DNA from: Tetrahymena elliotti 4EA
Taxonomy: Eukaryota; Ciliophora; Oligohymenophorea; Hymenostomatida; Tetrahymenidae
Direction: 5' to 3'
NCBI GenBank assembly: GCA_000231825.2
Contig: AFXF02001864.1
Span: forward strand, 26,396-90,395
DNA length: 64,000 nt
The translations under genes and the position numbers were made by a program. Below are positions 14,201 to 26,818 of the stretch, piece by piece (position 1 is the stretch's first letter; each line of letters starts with the position of its first letter). The notes under the pieces are model-generated. The model was not told the origin of the DNA. It made no database searches and saw nothing but the letters and a program-made list of their open reading frames with translations.

Positions 14201-16757
14201 TAATTATCAATGCTTTTGTTTGCATCGGCATCAGCAGAATCATTTTATTTCTTCTCTTCATTAAATATACTGAATTTGTTTACACTCTACTTGTTAAAAC
14301 TATTTTTTCTAGAACTTTTATTAGACTTAAGAGAAAATTCTGCATCTTTAAAGTTTTTAATGTCAATCAAAGACTTTTCACTAGAACTCATTTCAATTAT
14401 ATTCTTCAAAGAACTAGAACCAGGCTACATATTATTCGATGCTATTTGTTATTCTTTTTCATTCTTAATTTCTAAACTATCAAAGCTAGCTGATATACTT
14501 TTTCTGTGAATGTAAAATTGAGACATTTTAGTTAACTTTTTTTGAGGCAAAATAAACTTTTTTTTCTTAATCTCCTACTGCTCTTCCTCCTCAGTCTTAC
14601 TTGATTCTTCCTCTTCTTCTTTTTAAAAATTCTGATCAGAATCTATTTTATTCTCAGATAACTTCTCTTTTAATTAATTAATATATCTATGCTCTTAATT
14701 TTCGTTTTAATTATTTAATTATTAAACAGACTATTTTTCCAACCCACCTGCCTCAAGTTATTTTTATTTAATTTAATTTTCTGATTGTTGTTCCTGTTTA
14801 TCTTATAAATTTATATTATAATAATCTTATTCTTTGTTATTTATCTCTTAATTAGTTTCAATTTTTTCAATAATTATTGTTTAATTAGCAACATTTTCAT
14901 TTTTATTTTCTTTATTCAATTATGATTATAAAATTTCTTGATCTTTGACATCCACTTATTTTTAATCTTTTGTTTATTTTTCTTAGCTATTGTTTTATTT
15001 ATTTAAATTGTCCATTATTTATTATTCTTCTTGTGATTAATTCTTTTAAAGATCTTAGGCTTTATTGTGATTTTAATTGATATCTTGATAATTATCTTAA
15101 TTAATATTTTCAATTTTATCATTCATTTTAAGGTTTTATTCTTTATGGTTATTATTAAGAGGCAATAATTAGTTCTTATTATTTTTTTAGGTAGTTAATT
15201 CAAAAGAAATAAGATCTTCTTTGCAGTTGTTTAAATTATCATTATTGCTGCTATTAATTGGACTGCTGCTTTCATTTATAAATGACCCAATACTACTTGG
15301 TTCTGGACATTTATCTACAAAAAATTCTGGCAGTTATTCGCATTTACTTAGCTGTTAATTTGTAAGCAAAGGAATCTAGGATTCAACTGCTAGCATATCA
15401 TTATTAGTTTATTCATCAATAATATTAAAACTTTTTATAGTATTCATATTTTTGATTATATTTTATTCTGAAGTTTGTGTCAAGCTATTAGATTGCTAAT
15501 TCTAATATTAATTTGTATTTTTATTATTGTTTGTAGTAGATTCATTATTCTAGCTGTCTAGCTATTTATTTGGTGGAACCTAATTAATAGTTTCATCGGC
15601 AAAAAGATTATTTTAGATTACATTGCTTTCAATTTGTTTGGCTTTAATTTTATTCTAATTTTCTTATTTAATAGCGGCAACCTAGTTTTAATTTTATGAA
15701 GAAATTTATTTAGAATTGGATTAATATTTGCTATCAATATTAAATACAATTTCTTCTTCTTCTTCTTCTTCTTCCATTTATTTTTCATGTGAAATATCAT
15801 CTGCATTTTCATTTAATTTATTGTTTTTATTATCCTCCTTAACTAATTAACCCTCGTCTTCTATTTCTTCCACTTTTAAATCATCTTATTCAATTTATTA
15901 TTTTGTTTTATTTTCTTCCTGCTAGAAAAATTAATTTTCTTTCAACTCAAAATTCTCTGATGAAGCTTTTGAAAGACTTTTTACAACTAGTTACTTTTCT
16001 TCATTGATATTTATCAACTATTCATTTTTCTCTTTAAATTATGATGATCTTTAGGATATTAAATTTTTGCTTTCGCTTATGCTCATTTTGCTACTTTTTT
16101 ATCTTCTTTGAATTGAGCTTCCCATTTTTTTTACTTCTTTTATAGAACTAGGCTGTTCGACTTTAGAAGAACTTCTACTATGCTGATTTTATGGTTTATT
16201 TTCTTGTCGTTTTTCAATAAAATTATTGTTCTCAATAGAAATTCTTTACTATTATACATTTTTTCTATTTTCAATTTTGATTACTTAGGCAGTGAAATCA
16301 TCATTTTATTAAGTTTGGAAGTTAGTAGTGCCATTTTCATCATATTTTACATCTTCTTCTACTTCTAAAAATTATTTATTTTCATTGGAATCAATTGTTT
16401 CTTTTACAAATTTATATTATTTTTTCTATCTTTTATGCTTTTTGCTTCCATCCTAGCTCATCCCACTCTTTTAGCTTATAAGTCTGTTCTATCCAGACCC
16501 TTCCCCATCCTTAGATATTTGTGAATTAATTAAAGCATTTTAATTAATATTTAAACAATATTTACTTTATAAGTATGCTAATCATAATTCTTAACACCAC
16601 CTTCACTGACTAAAGGAGGAATGAACTAAATTTTGGTTTTCATTTTTTTGAATGGGCTATTGTATTAACTATTATTAGATAGCTTTTTGACTGGAACCTA
16701 GCAATTATTTTGTAAATCCTCAGGGTTATGAACTCCTTTTGATTTAGAACAACCCAT
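11212..16757 (-). CDS. Calpain-like cysteine protease, very long
   Basis: A papain-fold (C2 family) cysteine protease of 1829 aa. Exons are 16566-16757 and 11212-16509, with a 56-nt intron between them. The protease core spans about residues 1245-1575. It begins near EFPPCEESF and has all three catalytic positions: Cys1311 in VQGWIANCYFVASL, His1512 in SNHAYSILE, and Asn1532 in LKNPWGKTEWNGKWSD. The usual GDCWF is IANCYF here, but the oxyanion Gln and the Cys remain. About 1180 residues of Gln/Asn/Glu/Ser-rich low complexity precede it, including a run of seven Glu. A ~250-residue beta-rich tail follows and may be C2-like. The N-terminus is MGCSKSKG, a good myristoylation/palmitoylation signal. 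No EF-hands were seen. Start is fixed by MGC and the short first exon. Family assignment is firm; the substrate is unknown. Confidence 0.9.
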
Positions 16758-18620
16758 AAATATGTATATATACAAGTATATTAGATTAGTTGTTAATTTA
16801 GTATACAATTTTTACAATTAATTAAATTGAAAAAATATTTAATTTTTTGTTTTGCTTATCAGCCTAAGAAAACTGAAGTAGTATATTCATTTCACTATTT
16901 AAGCATAAGCAAAAGTTATCTCTACAAGTTTATCACCGCAATCAATTAAAAATAAAATCCCCTTACTTAATCACTTTAATTAAAGACAAAGTAGAAATAT
17001 TACATTTGTATAAACAAATTAATTCAAGTTCTTCACTTTACCATCACAAACAACTCTGTCTTTGTTAATAGCAATAGAATAAATCAATCAATTAAAAAAT
17101 AAGTTTAATGAATGAATATCTTTTCATTTTATAATAAATATTTTAATTCTATTCTTTCCCTCTTTCAGAAAATTTTAAGCTTAAAAATACACAATAAAAT
17201 AATTTTTTATGTAAAGATTCATGCTAAATTGAATAAAATCATCATTTCTTCATTGCTAGCTTAAAGGTAAATTTAGATTTTAATTCTGAATCCTACATAA
17301 CTAATATTTTAAATTTTGTTAATATAAAAAGTAAAATATGCTAGAAGAATTCAAAAATATAGAGTTTAACTGAATTTTGGGAATAAATTCATCACCTTTT
17401 TTATTTAAACAATATTTTATTTCTTCCGCTTTGATATCTTGTTATTAACTCATTTTTATTATTTTTTAAGAAGAATTTCATTTCTGAAAGATTTTATTGG
17501 ATAGTAATCAATTTGTTCATTATTTTTATTATTCAAGCATGAATTAACAAATAAGGAAAATAAACAAGAAAACTTGGAAAAGCAAGTTATTTTAATTAAA
17601 TTTAATTTTTATGATAAAGACTTATTCAGCAGCTATAAATTTGATAATAAATTGCCTTGATAGAAAAAATTAAAAAATTTTTAAAAGCATCTCAATTCTT
17701 ACATATATAGTTTATTTATCATTTCCTAGATATCATATTAATTATCAACTAAATATATTGATCATTTTTTAATTTTGATGTTTTCAATGCAAAAAAGAAA
17801 AAATTATTTAAAGCAAAAAAAGGTTATCTCTACTGTTTTATTATTTATTTATTAATAAATTAAATTTTAATATCACTTTCTTCATCTAAACATGTTTATG
17901 ACCCATACTCACTAATTTTTGTTTTATATCCTATTATTATTTATTATTGATAGATTACTATTATTATTTATTTTTTTGTTCATTATTTATTTATTAATAT
18001 AATAACCAAAAACTAAAATTTAAAATTTAAGTATTTTCTGATAAAAAAAATAAAGTTAATAACTGAACAATTAATAAAGATATTCATTTTAAAATTTATT
18101 TCTTAATTGTTATTTATTTTACAAACAACACATATCTATCAAATAACTAACTTAAGATAAATTTTACAATAAAATAAACAAATTTTCAAAAGATAAATAA
18201 ATTAGATTCTTAATTATTAACAAATAGCTAAAAAGTATAAAGATATTTTTTATTTAGAGTATTTGCATTTCATTTCGATTAATGAGACAACTTTTATAGA
18301 CAAAAAATAAGTAAATTTAATAATTTATTTTTATTTTATCTACTGAAAAAAAGTAAACTACTTTAATCGCATCTATCTCTTTTAATAAAATAATATAAAA
18401 ATGCTTGCCTCTTAATACTTTGATAGATTCTTTTTTAGAATCATCAAACAATAATAAATATTTTGAAGCAAAATTTAAAAAAGAAAGAAAATTAAAACTT
18501 TAAATTAATTAAATTAAATTTTACAAATATTAACTCATCTCACAAGATTATAAAAATAACTTTTATTTAATAAGGATTCACATCCAATACTTTATAATTT
18601 AGATAAGCTTTTAAGAAAAA
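16758..18620. other. Intergenic spacer, no gene seen
   Basis: A 1.9-kb, extremely AT-rich spacer upstream of the calpain-like gene and downstream of the 463-aa gene, both on the minus strand. I saw long A/T tracts and ATTATTATT-type simple sequence near 17935-18000. No supported gene or RNA. Confidence 0.6.
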
Positions 18621-20012
18621 TCAGCCATCTTCATTTAAAAGATATTTAGCTCTCTAAATAATGCAAAGTAATTAAGATTTAGTAATTTAGATGATTTCAT
18701 TAAATTATCTTTGTACATGACCTTAAACTTTATTGCAAAGCTAATAAATTTTATAGATTTTGGTACAATCTTCATCAGAAAGAGCCAAAGAGAATCGCTT
18801 TTCAAAGTATTCTCTTTTCATGAATTATTCTTTGCTTTTGAAGAAATTAGGAAAAACTACATTTAACTTTTATTCATATTTTTAAATTTGTTCCAAATAA
18901 GGTTTAAAGTTTTTTTCTTTTGAGTTTTATATATCTTATTCAATCAGCAATTCCTCTTCTTTGTTTTTTTCTATGCGCTAAGCTCTTCTTAATAGCTCTC
19001 TTAAAAAAGAATTTGAAATTATTAAAAGAGCTGAAACTAGTCTTTGATTTTGAGAAACTTCAACAAGTCGCTTCACTGCTAAAACATCTTCAACTTTAAG
19101 AAGACCCACTTGATAATTATTCATGATCATTCTATAATGGTGTATTTCTTTGTCTTTAAAAAAATCAGGAACTTTTACTTCAAAGTAATTTTCAAAGTCA
19201 ATTAACTATTTCAAGTAATCTTCAAAACTAACTTTTTTTTCTATGTAAAAATTAGATATTTTAGTGACAGACATGTCCATCTTTGTTAAAAGTACATTAT
19301 CTATTTCATAAATCTTAGAGCTTTCATCAATCATTTTCTATGACTAATTATTTGTTGAATTATCAATTTCATTATTTGTCTAAATTGTAATTTAAACATT
19401 CTATTATTTACTCTATTCATTAGAATTGCTTTTAGAGTTAGTGTCTTCCATTTATACATCTCCTTTATCAGCTTCTTTTGGTTTTCTTTTAGGTTTTCTC
19501 TAACATGACCAAGGAGTGATCCTATAATTATTTTGAACATATTTTTTTAAATTTACTTTTGTTTTCTCATAAGCAGATTTCTTTTAAGGCTCTATTTTTG
19601 GTTTAATCCTAAAAATTGCCTTGCTCTGAATTTTATATCTCTCTGATTTATTTTAGTTAGTATCCTGTAAAGTTTCTTGGTAATTTTATAAGTTCTTTTC
19701 AACTATTATTTGGTTCTGAGTTTAATTTTTTAAAGTCTCATTTAGAGTCTCAGTTTCTTTTCTCTTAACCAAATTTAAAGAATTATTATAATTTTACTTA
19801 ATGTCAGAAACATATTTTTTAGTGCTCTCAACTACCCTTTAATATTCAAGCTCAACAGGTAGGTTCTTATTCCTCTCTAGCAAATTACTCCAACTCTAAA
19901 ACTTGTCAAGAAGATATTACAAAATATTCTAATTTTTCAAACACTAATCCTTAAAAATAGTTAAATTTTTTAACAATTTTTAGGTTTCTTCCTTTGAATT
20001 CTAATCCTGCAT
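18621..20012 (-). CDS. Unknown protein with a duplicated C-terminal module
   Basis: An intronless frame of 463 aa, from ATG at 20012 to TGA at 18621. The first ~130 residues are helical and charged and probably form a coiled coil. A basic patch follows around residues 170-185 (ITPWSCQRKPKRKPK), which could be a nuclear localisation signal. Next comes an Asn/Gln-rich linker. The last ~200 residues hold two related units, starting at about 265 (DYLKQLIDFENYFEVKVPDF) and about 371 (PYLEQIQKYEQKLNVVFPNF). Each has the pattern YL-Q-(hydrophobic)-F/Y-E, then V-x-P-x-F-F-K, then a long helical stretch ending near L-x-R-A. I do not recognise the family. The duplication argues that this is a real folded domain. 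Confidence 0.8.
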
Positions 20013-20638
20013 TTTATTTATATTATTTTTTTATAAATATATATTATACAAAACCAATCTCTCCAAAACAAAAAGCTTTAAAATTTGCATAAATTAAATT
20101 ATTAGAGTGAATTTTTACTCAAAATTTTAAACAAAAAGTTCAAAAATTAAAAAATTAAAATAATTCTATTTAGCTAATTGTTATTTAAATCTTAGAATCT
20201 TTCAAGAAAACAGCTCTAAATTTTAGCAACCTGATAAAAAGTAATTTTGCTCAATTGAAACCAGATAAATATATATATATTAACATACAAATATGTCACA
20301 AATGTATTTCAAGCTAATATAATATAGTTTATTAATGATAAAGAGTTTTTTTAATTGAAATCATTTATTTATTTATCAACATAAAAATATAAATCTTATG
20401 TAATTCAATGCAGTTCAGTATTTTTTATTAATAATCTTTGAGCTTTACTTAAAATTGAAACCATTTTTATTTGTATTAATTTAGTGTTTATTTCACGTGA
20501 AAATTTAACTTTGTTTGAATAAAAATAAAAGTTTTAGAAAATTTAGAAGTTATTTTGTTTGGGTATTGTTCTTACCTTGCTATATATAATTTTGTACAAA
20601 ATAAATATTTCTATTAATTTTATTAATATTTTTGTGAT
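20013..20638. other. Intergenic spacer
   Basis: A 0.6-kb AT-rich spacer between two head-to-tail minus-strand genes. It has a TATATATATATT tract near 20270 and no frame or RNA that I can support. Confidence 0.6.
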
Positions 20639-23600
20639 TCACTTAAAGCAATCTAATATTTTTTTAGTTTAAATTAGGTTGTCTTACTTCATTAATTCTA
20701 AAATGTTTTTGTGAACTGTTTTTTTTCTTATTTTTTTTTATTCTTATCCAGAGAACAGTCTTTTAGTAACATCTGATCCATTTTACTTAGTCACCTTCAA
20801 AGCTAAAGAGGCTATTTCACCTAAACTTTTAGCTTTTTTTGCAGCTTATTTTGTTCCAAACATATTACAACTAGTCGCTAGTTGATTGTAGTAGGTTTTA
20901 TTATAGAAGCAGTCACTCCATAATGAAGAATTTTAACTATTTGAAATAATAATTAAACATTTTTAATTATAATGTAAAATACTTATGAAAATAAGATGGG
21001 TTATTTATATTCAAGAAACTGATTTCTGAGTTATTTTTCATAGCTCTTAATACAATAGAAGATAACTATTAATTTTTAGGAGATTGTTATTTGCTTTGAG
21101 GGCTTTTATCCAAACGATTTGCTTTGTCTTAAGTATTAATAATTGTATCTTAAATTTACATAGAGCAACTTTATTTTCTCATAATTTTTTTCATTTCTTG
21201 ATTGTTCTTCTAAATTGAATTAAAAGTGGATTCTGCAAATAAATTTATACCCTGTTTATAAGTAAAAATTAAATTAATTGTAAGAGAAACACAAGTAAAT
21301 ATAATTAAATTACTTTCTTAGCAAATTCTTTATAATATTAAATAGGTTTTTAGTCTGAATTCTGTTAATTTGGTTCTTGCATAGATTTTAAATTGTTAAA
21401 TCTCTAAGGACTTATTTTTTGGTTAAGTAAATTTGCTAATTTTTATTCTCTCTTTTCTTTAATTCTGAATTATCTCTCATTTTCTTATTTTGTATCATAA
21501 ACATTGTTCAAATTAAGTAGCTATCTATGATTCATAAATCTCTAAGCAAACGACTATTTCTCCTTTTATTTTTACCTCATTATGCGTTCTTACATTTCTA
21601 AATAATTTATATTAAAATTAATTTAAATTAACACATAAAACAAACATACCTTAAATCCGAGATTTATTTTTTTATATATCTTAATGAATAATCTCTTGGT
21701 TCTTTAAGTCCTATCAATTAAATAAAATTTAAAATATTTTTTTTTCTCTTCCACACATAATTAAATTACCAAGAACTCACGATGCACTAATTCCCTCAAT
21801 CCTATTTTTCCTCTGTTGAAATTGAGCTCTTCTTCACCATCTTTGACAGCTTATCTGAACTTAAGTTTAAATTCAATAAATTTCTTTGCACCAAAAAACT
21901 CTTTGTTATCAAATCTTTCATCCTCCATGATACAACCAACACCTTCCCTTATGCTAAATTAACAGACAAAAATAAAATAAATCTTACAACAAATTAAAAA
22001 AATAAGTACAAATCAATAGAAAAGTTAGATTATTTGGTATTCAAATCATTTTCAATATACTCTTTAAAGTATTTATCTAAATTTATTATTTCTATTGGCT
22101 GAGTTTTTTACTTCTTTGTTATTTCAAATTCTTTCTCATCCAAATTATTTTCGGATTAAATCCTCCTCATTGACTCTTACTTTTTTTATATTTCTTTTAC
22201 CACAACAGGAGTTTCACTATATAATTTTTATGGTTCCCAGTCTTTTGATAAAAAAATTCAAATCAAATTTTTGCAAAAAATAAAGTTTTGAATTCTAAAT
22301 CAATCAATCCTGAATTGAAATCAAATATTTTTCAAAGCAAATAAATCATTAAATTTGATAAAAATTGGAATAAAATAATTTTATCTGAAAATAAAAAGTA
22401 ATTTTAATAAAAGAGTGAATACATTTATTAGTTGTTAAGACTACTGGCTGGCTTAAACCATATTAGAATTAAGGTTTCTATATTTATTTAGGAGGCCTTT
22501 TGACTAAACTTTACTGTTTCTTTTTAATTAAGTATGAAGGCTTATCAGATATTTTAGAGTTTTCACTAATTTTATCTAAATTCTTAATTGAAGATGCATT
22601 TTACATTTAATTGGTTTCAATTTATTATCTACTTAGAATAAAATCTTCTTCTTCTTTTATGTTATCCAATATGTCAATCATTAGTTTTTTTTCTTATGAA
22701 TCAGCCAGATTAGATTATTAAAATGTATGTAAAGGTGACAAAAAAGATTCTTTTAGAAAATCATTGCTTTAAGAAATATTCATTAAAGCAGGCGAAGCTA
22801 AAGAGTCAGATAACCTCGTGCTTAAGGTTGTATTATGAGAATTTATTTTAGTTAATTGTACTTCAGGCAATTAAATTATGACTTATTTTTAAGATTTAAC
22901 TTGCTACTGTTAAAATTCTGTATCATTTTCAAGCTCTTCTTAATTAATCTCCAACAAACTAAGCAACTCTTTTTTAGAAAATATTTTTATTTTTCAATAC
23001 ATTTTTTAAATTAAAAATAATTACTATTTTTAGGTGGCTAAAGGCGATAAGCTTTTAAAAGGTCTTCTTTAGTAGCAGACTTTGATCTTTTATGCATAAT
23101 CACTAAAGCCTTATTTAACTTTTCAAACTTATACTTTTTGTATAATTTGTTATTTAGCTCTTCTTAAAATTGATCTTCACAAGTATTAAATTTTAATTTA
23201 TTTCTAAATTCTTCCTTAATTCCAAACACATCATTAAGAACTTTCAAAATTTCTCCCTCTTCATTTAACACCTCACCATACTAATATTCAAAATTAGTAA
23301 AATTAAAAAATTTTCAAATAAAATTTAATTTCAAAAGAAATTTTATCACCTTTTTTAAAGCGTTTTTGTAGTTGTTAGAGCATGTTATAACTATCTCATC
23401 ATGGACTCCTTCTAAATAATTTTATGCTAACCACACTTATAGTTTAAAACATTCTATAAGTCTTGAGTAATTACCCTAATATTCTTCTAATAATGTAATA
23501 TTTCCTAAAACTGTTATTATCAAGCTAATCTATTAATTAATGTAATTCAGTAAATATTATTTTGCTCTCATATTCAATATTTTACATAACTTTAAAATTA

Positions 23601-25282
23601 ATGCATTATCCTCACTTTCTACTACTAAGGTAAGTTATATTAGTTTTATAATATTTACTGTTTTATATTAAATTGCTGAACAATATTGTCCCAAACTTTG
23701 TTCATCATTTTTTGACACATTTCAAAACTAAATTGAAATAATTTAAAATTAATTAAAACTAAATTAATTAAGTAAATAATTATATTAAATAAAACAAATT
23801 AAAATTTTATGATTTATTAATTAGCTATTCTATTAATATTTATTTGATTAACACAGATATGGTGAAGACAAAAAGGTAAATAAACAAATAAAAGTCTTTT
23901 GTTTTTTGAAAAATTATAAAATAAAGTTTTACAAAATTTCTAAACTTTTCACATAAAATATTAGATATTTTATTCTAAATAGTAAAAATAAAAGAAAATT
24001 TATTTAAAATAACAACTAAATGCTTAAAAATTAAATTGAAAGAATTCTGGTGTTATTTAGAATTAGAATTTACTTTAAATAAAATAATTTACTTTTGCTG
24101 TTCAAAGTAGAAATTTGAGACTTCGATCTTAATGTTGATCATTTCTTTTTAGTAATCATCTTCCTTAATTTTAGAAATTAATTAATATAAAATAAATAGA
24201 ATTTGTTAGATTACCCAACAGTCCTAAACTTATTTGCAAATTTCAAGACCTTTTTTTAATGAAAGAGCATATTAACTGATCATGTTTTTTTATTTAAAGT
24301 AAAAAGCCCAGAATTGACAAAGTTTCAAGGAGCAGACAATCATTTATTTAGTATGAAATAAGACTAATAAAATATTTTAAATAAAAATTAATTCAATTTT
24401 CATCAAATTAGTGTTTTTCGAATTTTACCCTTTTTTTTTTGAATGAGCTTTTTCCTCTTTTCTTCTTATTCTAATTACTTTTTTGTTTAGTATGTAAACA
24501 GTCTATCAGTAGAATTATCATTATCATCGTCTTCATCATCATCTTCTTCCTTATCTAGCTTGTCTAAATCAAATTTCTTTTCCTCTTTTTAGGCTTATTT
24601 CTAAGCCTTGGAATTACTTTTTTCTTATACATGCTTTTTAAAGTCAAATTTCTCACTTTTTAATTCTGAGTCATATGAAATAAGCCCCTTAAATTCAGAT
24701 CTTTATGACATTTTGACAAAGCCTATTAAACTGCTCTCCATCTGAATTGACAATCTATTTATATTTGGATTTCTATCTCTGCTGACATCCTATCCTTTCA
24801 AAATTAATGTCAAAATAATTCTATTTTGCTCACTAAGTAGTTCATTTGCTCTTTTTAGAAGAAGGAATAATGTTTTTAGCTTCTATTCACTGGGTTTAAT
24901 TTCTGATGATTTTACTTTTTTCATAATGTATGAAAGACAACCAAAATACCTCCTAATTAACTTTAAAGTTTAAACACTACTAATTTGAATGCATTAATCT
25001 GAATTGAAGAAGCAATAAATTTTGGAGATAGCACTACGGTATCTTCCCTAATTATGTCAATAAATTGAAATTTACTTGAGTTTTGGATCAAAAAAAATTT
25101 ACATCATTCATTAACCTAATTACTTCTACTATAAACATGTTGATCTAATTATGATTAGTGAATATCTAAATTTAGTTCTCTTATTCTTTTATCTTGGCCC
25201 TAAGCTGCTCCTGCTCCTGAATCTTTTAAGCCTCAGCCTTCTTTTTATTGCCTAGGGCTGAGTATATTTTGTTGACTAGCAT
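20639..25282 (-). CDS. Large helical protein of unknown function, 14 exons
   Basis: I model 14 exons: 25103-25282, 24429-25047, 24215-24363, 24093-24163, 23659-23727, 23350-23614, 23025-23280, 22423-22968, 22010-22241, 21770-21953, 21650-21710, 21314-21597, 20983-21251 and 20639-20936. Together they give 1160 aa, and every phase matches. An in-frame TGA precedes the ATG. The N-terminus is a charged helix (about residues 10-45). An acidic run (KLDKEEDDDEDDDNDN) lies near 240. The middle (about 290-480) is a series of amphipathic helices, such as YALSLKKGLEICKQVQDCW and LIECFKLQVWLAQNYLEGV, that resembles TPR-type repeats without a clean consensus. The C-terminal half is Gln/Ser-rich with coiled coil. 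The weakest junctions are the 365-nt intron 23728-24092 and the acceptor at 23615. If the former is wrong, these are two genes. No family recognised. Confidence 0.65.
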
Positions 25283-26818
25283 TTTAATCTCTATAAGTGA
25301 TTAAATTCAACTTCTATTTGTTGTAAAAACTTCTATATAGTCTATTTAATATAAAACAAAAAACAAAAACTAGTTTAAGTTTTATTAAAAGAGATTAAGA
25401 CTGTTTTAAGTTATTTAAAAACACAAACTAAACCCTTTATATAAAAAATAAATATTTATTTATTCGAATATAAATATTAGTAAATAAAAGTAAATACACA
25501 CACTTTATATTAATAGAGTTTAACCATAAATTTTTTATTCTATTCAGTTACTAATTTTCTTACATTATGTTTGAGAAATGAAACTTGTTTTACTTTCACT
25601 AAAATAGATGAGTTATTTGTTTATTAAACATAAAAAATGATAAACAAAAAAATAATCAAATATTTATTAAAATTTTAATCCTATTTTTAAACTGACATAG
25701 CACAAAACTTATTACAAAAATGTGCAACTTAAAATATTTCTTCTTGTTTGGACTCAGAAAATGAAAATAAAAGCTATATATTATTAAATTTGAAAATGGT
25801 TTAATAATACATTTAAAAGAGAAACTTACTTAAGAGATATGCATCTGGCAAAAAATTTATTTTATTTTTTTTATTTGAATTTATTAATCTATAAATATTA
25901 ATTGCTGTTAGTTAAATAAAAAAGAATTTAAATTCTAAAAAAATAAAATATTATTTTATTAAAAAAGATACTACTTGGTGAAACATTATCATTAATAAAT
26001 AGTAGTTTTTTAAGTTAAAAGCTTTGAAAATAGAATTGGGTTTTTTTTTTTTGAATTAAGTGACTTCAAGCTAATTTTTAGCTTATGAATTTAATATTTT
26101 TAAGAAATTATTACTTTTTTTATATTTTTGTTTTTTCTATTAAAAATTGAACATAATTTTATTTTACTTTTTAACTTTTTACTAAATCCTTCTTTCAATA
26201 AATAAATTTTATAGAAATTATTTGATCATAAATTTGATTTACCTGTTTAAGTATTTTGTTTGATATTTTTCTAATTTTAATTAATGTTAAGATTTAAATT
26301 TTTTGAAATCTTTTCTTCAATGGTTCAATAAATATTTGCTTTTAGGAATTTCTCATAAACAAATCTTAATTCTATCAAGATATTTTGGTAGGATTATTTT
26401 AAAAAAATTTTAATGGAAATTATTTATATCAGTTTTGAATATTTGAATAGTGGGAATAAATTTATTTTATTTAGGGAATGAAAAATAGTTTATTGAATAA
26501 TCAGAAATCTAAGAAAGCTTTATCAAATTTTCTATATAATTTTAAGGGAATTCCTTCAGTAATATGAGAATTTATTTGAAGCTCTTAATGTAATTTGATT
26601 GGTTTGCCTATTTTATTAAAAAATGTTAAGTTTTTTCTAATTGAATGATAGCGATAAATAAAACTATAAACTATAATTAAGTATATTTTAATCAAAATTG
26701 CACTAAAGTTTTTAATAGAACTTAAGAATACTTATTTGGGAGAAGTAATTAACAAAGTAGAAAGGCAAACCAACCACATAAATCAATTTATTCTCCATTT
26801 TATTTTATTTTCTAAACA
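25283..26818. other. Divergent intergenic spacer
   Basis: A 1.5-kb AT-rich region between two divergently transcribed genes, so it should hold both promoters. No coding frame was seen. A 9-bp match to the core of the Tetrahymena breakage sequence at 26767-26775 is discussed among the rejected items. Confidence 0.6.

Noticed and set aside
15747..15773. TTC trinucleotide run as a microsatellite
   Set aside because: It lies in the calpain-like coding region and simply encodes a run of glutamates on the minus strand.
24285..24291. Apparent frameshift at a run of seven T in the 14-exon gene
   Set aside because: Recounting the upstream poly-A run changed the exon phase; with the correct count the frame is continuous and no frameshift is needed.
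26767..26775. AAACCAACC, the core of the Tetrahymena chromosome breakage sequence
   Set aside because: Only the core matches; the rest of the 15-mer differs at four positions, there are no telomeric repeats nearby, and it sits in the 5' region of an intact gene.
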